Origin: CAYZRY01 sp964481005
GTDB lineage: Bacteria; Bacillota_I; Bacilli_A; RF39; UBA660
Assembly: GCA_964481005.1 (NCBI GenBank)
Contig: CAYZRY010000010.1
Location: forward strand, 1-36,856
Reading direction: 5' to 3'
Length of the DNA stretch: 36,856 nt
Positions 31,659 to 36,856 of the stretch are shown here, piece after piece. The position numbers and the translations under genes were made by a program. The notes under the pieces were generated by a model. The model did not search any database and was not told the DNA's origin. It saw only the letters and a program-made list of their open reading frames with translations. Positions within the stretch are counted from its first letter, which is position 1, and each line of letters opens with the position of its first letter.

Positions 31659-32754
31659 TAGTCTCACCGTATTTCTCTAGAATATATTTAACTAATACTT
31701 TAGGATCATTTTCTAATTTACGAGCAACAATTTGCTCTTCTAAATCATTTAAAATAATACCCAAGTAATTACCTGCTTTTCTAGCTAGCAGTTTCATTAT
31801 ATCTTTACTATTTATCTTTATATCTATGCGACTCTTAATTGGAAGACTATCATATTTTGAAGCTATTTTCTTTTTATCTAGTCCTTTTATACAAGCCGCT
31901 ACACTATTTACATAAAGACCGTACTTGTATAGAACTTTATCATCAAAATTGTCCTCTTTGATGGCTATTCTAATCTTTTTGATAAGTTCTTGCTCATTTT
32001 TAGTAAATGGATATTTAGGACTGACATCAAGGGTTGCCCAAACACCGATCAAATCACAATCAATTTTGATTTGATCTAGGTTATAGATTTCTAGCTCTTT
32101 ATCTAGTTCTAAGTCCTTTATAAGTTTAATTCCCGAAACAGCATCGTAGTGACTGAAGATCTTATCTAGTTCTTCTCTTTTACGCTGAAAGGAAAGTCTC
32201 TTTAGCGAAGACTTAGTCTTTTTAATCGCTTCGATGACATCTTTGGATAGCTCAAACTTAAGCGTCGTAGCAAAACGAACAGCACGAAGAATACGAAGTG
32301 GATCTTCATAAAATTTGAAAATAGCATCATCGACCGAATTGATGACTTTATTCTCTATATCTTCGATACCACCTAGTTTATCGATTATTTTGCCACTACT
32401 ATCCATACATACAGTATTCATGCGAAAATCGCGGCGTTTTAAATCGCTCAATAGATCGCTTATATACTCGATATGTTTGGGTTTACGATTATCGGAATAG
32501 GATAACTCTTTACGAAAAGTAGTTATCTCAAAACGATAATTTTTTATCATTAAAGTAACGGCCCCATAATCCTCTTTAGGCAATGCGACATCTTCAAATA
32601 TTTCCTTGATATCTCTAGGAGTAGCTATCGTCGCAATATCGACATCGAGAGACTCTAAACCCATGATGTAATCACGGACAAATCCACCGACGACATAGCT
32701 CTCAAAACCAGCAGTTTCAAGCTTTTTTAAGACTTTTAGCGAAGTATCTAACAT
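31651..32754 (-). CDS. cca: CCA tRNA nucleotidyltransferase
   Basis: 367 residues, class II. Head with VVGGFVRDYIMG, the metal pair in LDVDIAT, RRDFRMN and EDPLRILRAVRFA, followed by the helical tail. It adds or repairs the CCA end of tRNAs. Stop is TGA, showing UGA is a stop codon here. A 49-base-distant extended -10 (TGCTATAAT) may start the cca-dnaD-nth operon. CGGAGGC site before the ATG. Confidence 0.95.
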   Translation of the reverse strand: MLDTSLKVLKKLETAGFESYVVGGFVRDYIMGLESLDVDIATIATPRDIKEIFEDVALPKEDYGAVTLMIKNYRFEITTFRKELSYSDNRKPKHIEYISDLLSDLKRRDFRMNTVCMDSSGKIIDKLGGIEDIENKVINSVDDAIFKFYEDPLRILRAVRFATTLKFELSKDVIEAIKKTKSSLKRLSFQRKREELDKIFSHYDAVSGIKLIKDLELDKELEIYNLDQIKIDCDLIGVWATLDVSPKYPFTKNEQELIKKIRIAIKEDNFDDKVLYKYGLYVNSVAACIKGLDKKKIASKYDSLPIKSRIDIKINSKDIMKLLARKAGNYLGIILNDLEEQIVARKLENDPKVLVKYILEKYGETNE

Positions 32755-32783
32755 CTTGCCTCCGTTTAATAATTGACAAGTTT

Positions 32784-32792
32784 ATTATAGCA
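32784..32792 (-). promoter_or_regulatory. cca: extended -10 promoter element of cca
   Basis: TGCTATAAT on the minus strand, about 30 bases before the cca ATG; no clear -35, as is usual with an extended -10. It lies beside the T run of the hup terminator. Confidence 0.5.
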
Positions 32793-32820
32793 CAAAAAAA
32801 GCAAGTTTCCTTGCTTTTTA
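32793..32820 (-). terminator. intrinsic terminator of hup
   Basis: Stem AAAAAGCAAG/CTTGCTTTTT (32796-32805 and 32810-32819), TTTC loop, T run on the minus strand. Confidence 0.85.
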
Positions 32821-32826
32821 ATGCAA

Positions 32827-33102
32827 TTATTTATTAACAGTTTCTTTTAATGCTGATCCAGCTTTGAATGTTACAGCTTTTCTTGCTGCAATCTTAACTG
32901 TTGCACCTGTTTGAGGGTTACGACCTTCACGAGCTGCACGTTTAGCAACTGCGAATGTTCCGAATCCAACGATAGGAACTCTGTCTCCTCCCTTAAGTGC
33001 TTTAGTAATTGCTGCAAATGTAGCGTCAACTGCTTTTCCAGCGTCAACTTTAGTAAGGTCTGCTGCCTTTGCTACTGCTTCTACTAATTCAACTTTCTTC
33101 AT
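32827..33102 (-). CDS. hup: DNA-binding protein HU
   Basis: 91 residues, full length. Nucleoid protein with the HU marks: VEAVAKAADLTKVDA at the start, VGFGTFAVAKRAAREGRNPQTG (beta arm with the Pro that kinks DNA) and ARKAVTFKAGSALKE at the end. The coding sequence is less AT-rich with a restricted codon set (GCT/GCA, AAA, ACT), as expected for a highly expressed gene. It has its own terminator and a GGAGG site; 122 bases upstream without a gene probably carry its promoter, where I see only A/T-rich -10 candidates. Confidence 0.95.
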   Translation of the reverse strand: MKKVELVEAVAKAADLTKVDAGKAVDATFAAITKALKGGDRVPIVGFGTFAVAKRAAREGRNPQTGATVKIAARKAVTFKAGSALKETVNK

Positions 33103-33224
33103 TATATTACCTCCATTTTCTTAAGCAAACTATGCTTACATATATAATCTACCATCATTTTATAGCAATTGCAATAAATTTGTCGATATTTAAACGTTTT
33201 TTTACATTAATGACATCTTTTTAT

Positions 33225-34223
33225 TTATATGTGTAAAATATAGCGATAAGTCATCTTTAAACCAACGACACTATAGATAATCTGACTCTTTTCATCATCG
33301 GTATAAGATTGGATTGGTAGAGACAATTCTTTGCTAATTTCAGCTAGTTCATCAATACCCTTAACATCGATAGTTAGAGTTGGGTTAAAAGTTGGTCTTT
33401 TATCCATCTCAACTATCTTTTTACTATACTTTTTCTTGATATAACCAAGCTTTTTCTCGTAATAACCATAACTAGTTAAGCGATATACTTCCTTAAATGA
33501 AGCAATTGCTAGTGGTAGTACAAAGACTATCGTTAACACTGACATGATGACAAGTAAGTAATTAGCGGGTTTTTCGATGTAAAGATTAGTACTTAGCGTT
33601 TTATCACTAAACTGACGAGCTCCTTCAACTTCAATCTTTTCCTTAGCTAGTGGAATATCTATGCTGATCATACTATTTTCTAGCGTACTATCATTACTAC
33701 TTAAAATATCTAGCTTGTTTTTAACAAACATCGAGACCGTCAAAACATATTCTTTGTTTGATTTAGCCATATTGTTAAAGTGCACATAATCAATAATCAT
33801 CTTATCTTTAATGTTAAAGTTACTTACTCCGTCGTTAGTAATTGGCTGATTGACAAGTTTTAATGTCTCTTCGGCAACTATCTTGTAATCATTATCATCT
33901 TTTTCTTTAACTTCGGCTTTTATAAAATAACTAGCCTCAGCATTAAAATAATCAGACATACTAATATCATAATCAAAGTTTAACTGAATTTTAGCAATTC
34001 TGTTTAATAGCTCTGATTTGCTACTACTAACTTCGCCACTTTTTAAAATATAACCATGATTTACCGAAGTACTAATACGATATTTAGTGTTTTTACTACC
34101 GACACTGACTTCTGGACTCAAAGCATCGATAATTGTCCAAAAAGCAACAATAATAAAGAACAACGATACAATAGCTGTTACTATTCTCCAATATTTTTTT
34201 TCATTAGTCGTAAACTGTCTCAT
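33225..34223 (-). CDS. DUF5305-like membrane protein
   Basis: 332 residues. One membrane helix near 12-34, a beta-rich extracellular domain (about 35-215: ISTSVNHGYILKSGE, IDYVHFNN, MISIDIPL), a second helix (about 222-246), then a cytosolic part (about 250-332, RPTFNPTLTIDV.GIDEL). The layout and some motifs recall the DUF5305 family found near signal peptidases in archaea and Firmicutes; that link is from memory and moderate. Starts nine bases after the signal peptidase gene with AAGGAGTATATATG, so the two are one unit. May help display or process the surface protein next to it. Confidence 0.7.
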   Translation of the reverse strand: MRQFTTNEKKYWRIVTAIVSLFFIIVAFWTIIDALSPEVSVGSKNTKYRISTSVNHGYILKSGEVSSSKSELLNRIAKIQLNFDYDISMSDYFNAEASYFIKAEVKEKDDNDYKIVAEETLKLVNQPITNDGVSNFNIKDKMIIDYVHFNNMAKSNKEYVLTVSMFVKNKLDILSSNDSTLENSMISIDIPLAKEKIEVEGARQFSDKTLSTNLYIEKPANYLLVIMSVLTIVFVLPLAIASFKEVYRLTSYGYYEKKLGYIKKKYSKKIVEMDKRPTFNPTLTIDVKGIDELAEISKELSLPIQSYTDDEKSQIIYSVVGLKMTYRYILHI

Positions 34224-34232
34224 ATATACTCC

Positions 34233-35363
34233 TTAAAATAATTCTGATAACCATACAGTTGGAAAACCTATGTATGGGATCTTTATTTTTACTATTCCTT
34301 CGATATCGACAAGTGGTATCCACCAGTTATCATTGCTTTTATTGTTATCTCCCTTAGTAGCAAATAAATACATGTTATTTTCTTGCTTGATCGAAATGAC
34401 TCTGTGAGTTATCATCTTATCTTTATACCTAAAATAAATTATATCACCTTTTTTAGGTATTTCTTTATCTTCTCTTTTTTCAATTACTACAACATAGCCT
34501 CTTTCAAAATTCGGAGCCATACTATTTGAAACAATAGCTACTGGAAAATAATGAAAGAATTTAGTGACAAATAAAACGAGCACGCCAAGTAAAACAATTG
34601 TTGCAAATAATCCCCCATAACCCTTTTCTTCTCGATCTTTCCTATTTATTTTACGAGAGTCTAACATCTCTCTATGAATAATCGCATAAGTAATAACTAC
34701 TGAAAGAGATAAAGTCATCAAAAACGATACTAACCACTCGTGCTTTGGAACAATCGGGATAAAGACCGTCAAAAGGACAAATACCAAACGATAGATATAT
34801 GCTGGCAAAACATCGACCTTAAAGACAATAAAGCTCAAGGTAATATTTGTTACAACAATTATTATGAAGTTGGTACAAAAGTACTCAAGTAAGTTTAAAG
34901 CTAGTCCTGATTGATGAATTATATAGGCATAATCGATATCAATTAAAATAAACAAAAACGTTACAAAGATGCGATAAACATATGAAGCTGGTCCTCGGAC
35001 AAGTAAAATATAGCGATAGTATTCCTGAAAAAAGATAATAAAAACAAAAGCTAAGATGTTCTTAATAATTCCGACAATCGAAGTTGAATAGACATTGTGC
35101 TGATATCCAAAGAACAGACCTGAGCCAAAGTTAATTATTCCAAAAATAATTAACATTATTACAATGTTTTGAGTATTCTCATAACGATTTCTAGTTCTAT
35201 TTTTATAATCTTTATTATTAAAAAAAGCATACGAAAATAAAATAAACCATAGAATTGGATTAATCAAATATGACATTTCTTTGACACTATATAAAAACAT
35301 TCTTAACACAATGTAAAGAATTAGCATAAGTATCATTATAAGTTCCCTCTTCTTTATTCTCAT
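34233..35363 (-). CDS. ER-type (SipW-like) signal peptidase I with multi-membrane N-terminus
   Basis: 376 residues. Roughly seven hydrophobic segments occupy residues 8-270; the S26 catalytic part is at the end. Nucleophile Ser281 in VSNSMAPNF and His320 in KMITHRVI, then ATKGDNN: the Ser-His arrangement of ER/archaeal and SipW signal peptidases rather than Ser-Lys. A last hydrophobic helix closes the protein. SipW-type enzymes process specific matrix or surface proteins. The usual family length is about 190, so the long membrane part is unusual. Lies between the Cys-rich repeat surface protein gene and the DUF5305-like gene on the same strand, with its own extended -10. Confidence 0.88.
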   Translation of the reverse strand: MRIKKRELIMILMLILYIVLRMFLYSVKEMSYLINPILWFILFSYAFFNNKDYKNRTRNRYENTQNIVIMLIIFGIINFGSGLFFGYQHNVYSTSIVGIIKNILAFVFIIFFQEYYRYILLVRGPASYVYRIFVTFLFILIDIDYAYIIHQSGLALNLLEYFCTNFIIIVVTNITLSFIVFKVDVLPAYIYRLVFVLLTVFIPIVPKHEWLVSFLMTLSLSVVITYAIIHREMLDSRKINRKDREEKGYGGLFATIVLLGVLVLFVTKFFHYFPVAIVSNSMAPNFERGYVVVIEKREDKEIPKKGDIIYFRYKDKMITHRVISIKQENNMYLFATKGDNNKSNDNWWIPLVDIEGIVKIKIPYIGFPTVWLSELF

Positions 35364-35381
35364 ACTGCTCCTAGTATATTA

Positions 35382-35390
35382 ATTATAACA
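35382..35390 (-). promoter_or_regulatory. extended -10 promoter element of the signal peptidase unit
   Basis: TGTTATAAT on the minus strand, about 20 bases before the ATG at 35363 and just after the terminator of the upstream gene. Confidence 0.5.
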
Positions 35391-35402
35391 TTAAAATATA
35401 AA

Positions 35403-35430
35403 GAAAAAAAGACGATAAAATCGTCTTCTT
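35403..35430 (-). terminator. intrinsic terminator of the Cys-rich repeat protein gene
   Basis: Stem AAGACGAT/ATCGTCTT (35409-35416 and 35420-35427) with AAA loop and T run on the minus strand. Confidence 0.85.
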
Positions 35431-36856
35431 TAGTAGTGCCAACATGAAGCATAACCACATGATGAATGTTGACAATATTTCCATTGGGCACAGCCACAAG
35501 CTGATATTCTACAAGAGTTGGTGGTGTAATGGTATACAACACAGGCAACTCCAGTGCCTGGGGTACATGTTGATCCATCAGGTAAGTCGATAATTCCACT
35601 TGGGTCCATCCTACATATTCCACTTTCACAGTTGTATAAACAAATTAGGGGAGTACCATAAAAGTCACAACTATTGGTAAAACTAGTGCCACATGATGGA
35701 TGTTGACAATATTTCCATTGTGCACAACCACAGTTAGAACTATAGCAGCTTGCATCACCACATACTGATGAAGAACTGTAAACTGCTACTGAATATGAAT
35801 TAGATCCACTTGCAGATAGACCAGCGTTATTAGTGCAAGAGAAACTTAAACTTTGATTACTTCCGACACCAAGTGACCAGTTTTGAGAAGCAGGATTTAC
35901 TGATGAAGTAGAATCGTTGCATGTTGCCGTAACAGTAAGTGGAGTCGAATAAAACGAATAACCCGATTCAACCGATTTGTTAGTCGACCAACTTACTGTC
36001 GGGTTAGTTTTATCTATTTTAACTGTATGGGAACATACATTCTCGTTCCCGGCGTTATCTTTTATCATTCCGCGCCAGACTGTATTTGCACTCTCTGTGC
36101 TATCTGTTACACTTGATGACTTATTATATGCTCCCGTCGTGCGCGCTAAACCATAGTCTTGCACACCACTTAATGTATCGTTTCTATTAAGGGTCAGTAT
36201 GACATCACTTATATACCAACCATTTGCTCCATCGGCCGCTTTATTTGCCGTTATCGTACAGGTCGGTTTTGTCGTATCTACTTTTAGTGTATTATTACAG
36301 CTTGTACTTATACCTGCTTGGTTTTCTACATATCCATTCCAAGTGGCCGTTGCTGTATCACCTTGGGTATTTGTTGCTATGTTATTATAATTTGCTGTTG
36401 TTCCGCCCGAGACTAAACCGCGACGTCTTATGCCACTTATTGGATCATCCACTACATGGGTTACTGTTACCGCCGATTCCTTATACCAATTGTTATCCCC
36501 CGTCTGTCCCGCGAAATTAACCGCACAGCTTGGGGCTGTTTTATCTAGTTTGAATGTTAATGAACATGATGTTGGGTTGCCTGCTTTATCTTTCACGATA
36601 CCTCGCCACGTAACACTGGCTGCTTCCGTCGCTTCGGTTGCTGAGGCTATTCCATTATTTGCTTCCGTTGTGCGCGCTAGCCCGTATGATGCTACATCAC
36701 TGGTGGCATCACTGCGTTCTAATGTTAATTTAACATCTGTTACATACCAACTATTTATACCATCAGGTCCATTTGCCGGCGTTATTTTACATATTGGTGG
36801 GGTTGAATCTTTTTTGAAAGTTTTATTACAAACTCCTTCATTACCCGCTTTATCTT
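35430..36856 (-). CDS. large repeat-containing surface protein with cysteine-rich tail, 5' end outside window
   Basis: The frame is open from the window end to the stop at 35430, at least 475 residues; the true start lies beyond 36856. It holds three consecutive units of about 88 residues (pattern P-x-C ... NxWY ... DV.LTL.R.D..SGV..YGLARTT ... VWRG..KD.AGN...C...KID), each with a Cys pair, resembling Ig-like surface repeats, then a shorter beta module and a cysteine-rich tail of about 110 residues. The tail carries the motif CGCAQWKYCQH-x-SCG twice. No LPXTG or membrane helix is seen at the C-terminus, so it is released or held non-covalently. The repeat DNA is clearly richer in G and C than the neighbours. 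Its location before a SipW-like peptidase suggests it is a client. Function unknown. Confidence 0.85.
   Translation of the reverse strand, partial: DKAGNEGVCNKTFKKDSTPPICKITPANGPDGINSWYVTDVKLTLERSDATSDVASYGLARTTEANNGIASATEATEAASVTWRGIVKDKAGNPTSCSLTFKLDKTAPSCAVNFAGQTGDNNWYKESAVTVTHVVDDPISGIRRRGLVSGGTTANYNNIATNTQGDTATATWNGYVENQAGISTSCNNTLKVDTTKPTCTITANKAADGANGWYISDVILTLNRNDTLSGVQDYGLARTTGAYNKSSSVTDSTESANTVWRGMIKDNAGNENVCSHTVKIDKTNPTVSWSTNKSVESGYSFYSTPLTVTATCNDSTSSVNPASQNWSLGVGSNQSLSFSCTNNAGLSASGSNSYSVAVYSSSSVCGDASCYSSNCGCAQWKYCQHPSCGTSFTNSCDFYGTPLICLYNCESGICRMDPSGIIDLPDGSTCTPGTGVACVVYHYTTNSCRISACGCAQWKYCQHSSCGYASCWHY
35455..35498. repeat. direct repeat, copy 1 (44 bp)
   Basis: 44 bases that recur at 35689-35732 with three mismatches, in the same orientation; encodes the second CGCAQWKYCQH-type motif. 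Confidence 0.85.
35689..35732. repeat. direct repeat, copy 2 (44 bp)
   Basis: Partner of 35455-35498, 234 bases apart, encoding the first cysteine-rich motif in the same protein tail. Confidence 0.85.
35900..36856 (-). repeat. tandem coding repeats of about 264 bp (88 residues)
   Basis: Units of the repeat surface protein, each closing with Cys-x-(T/L)-(V/F)-K-(I/V/L)-D then T-x-P. Copies differ considerably at the base level, so they are old or diverging. The array continues beyond the window. Confidence 0.8.

Noticed and set aside
33103..33224. Small hairpin AAGCAAACTATGCTT upstream of hup
   Set aside because: Only four base pairs of stem and no T run; likely chance in A/T-rich promoter DNA.
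35360..35629. Minus-strand open frame of 89 codons
   Set aside because: Shifted frame over the cysteine-rich tail and terminator of the repeat surface protein; the main frame shows the repeated Cys motif.

Overview
This window looks like a chromosomal piece from a low-GC, walled Firmicute, probably an uncultured gut Bacilli/Mollicutes-related lineage. The support is AT-rich DNA with strong AGGAGG or AGGTGAT ribosome binding sites, a type B RNase P RNA, RNase J and RNase Y, GpsB, RecU, DnaD, SufU-type iron-sulfur assembly, and Bacillus-like gene neighbourhoods (gpsB-rnpB, rodZ-pgsA-recA-rny, recU-ponA, dnaD-nth). UGA is a real stop (for example at the end of cca), so the genetic code is standard. 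A run of exactly 100 N inside a repetitive gene marks a scaffolded draft or metagenome assembly. The lineage placement is inference; no marker here settles it.

Left part (1-10.1 kb): a minus-strand operon with a stand-alone GlmU acetyltransferase half, pyrimidine-nucleoside phosphorylase and an SDR dehydrogenase cut by the window edge; an XRE regulator; a tail-less SSB-like protein; then a complete suf operon, sufC-sufD-sufS-sufU-X-sufB, where X is an unrecognised cysteine-free gene. Divergent from it are a HIT hydrolase and the foldase lipoprotein PrsA.

Middle part (10.1-20.4 kb): recX, rpoZ and an Alg14/Alg13-like split glycosyltransferase pair on the minus strand. Divergently lies the most striking locus: a secreted glucosaminidase ending in a dockerin, a membrane-anchored protein with a cohesin-like domain, and an LCP-family ligase with an extra domain and a PASTA-like tail. 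Together they suggest a cellulosome-style docking arrangement used for a cell-wall hydrolase. RNase J follows, convergent with an unrecognised gene with which it shares a stop-codon palindrome.

Right part (20.4-36.9 kb): rny, a prepilin-plus-leucine-rich-repeat gene that is frameshifted and contains the assembly gap, recA with a LexA-type operator, pgsA, rodZ, rnpB and gpsB on the minus strand; recU and the class A penicillin-binding protein on the plus strand; then nth, dnaD, cca and hup on the minus strand. The window ends with a surface-protein locus on the minus strand: a large secreted protein with about 88-residue repeats and a repeated cysteine-rich tail (5' end outside the window), an ER-type (SipW-like) signal peptidase with a multi-membrane N-terminus, and a DUF5305-like membrane protein.

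No transposase, CRISPR array, tRNA or prophage gene was seen, and no gene-free stretch exceeds 300 bases. Most transcription units end in clear intrinsic terminators, several of them bidirectional and overlapping stop codons.
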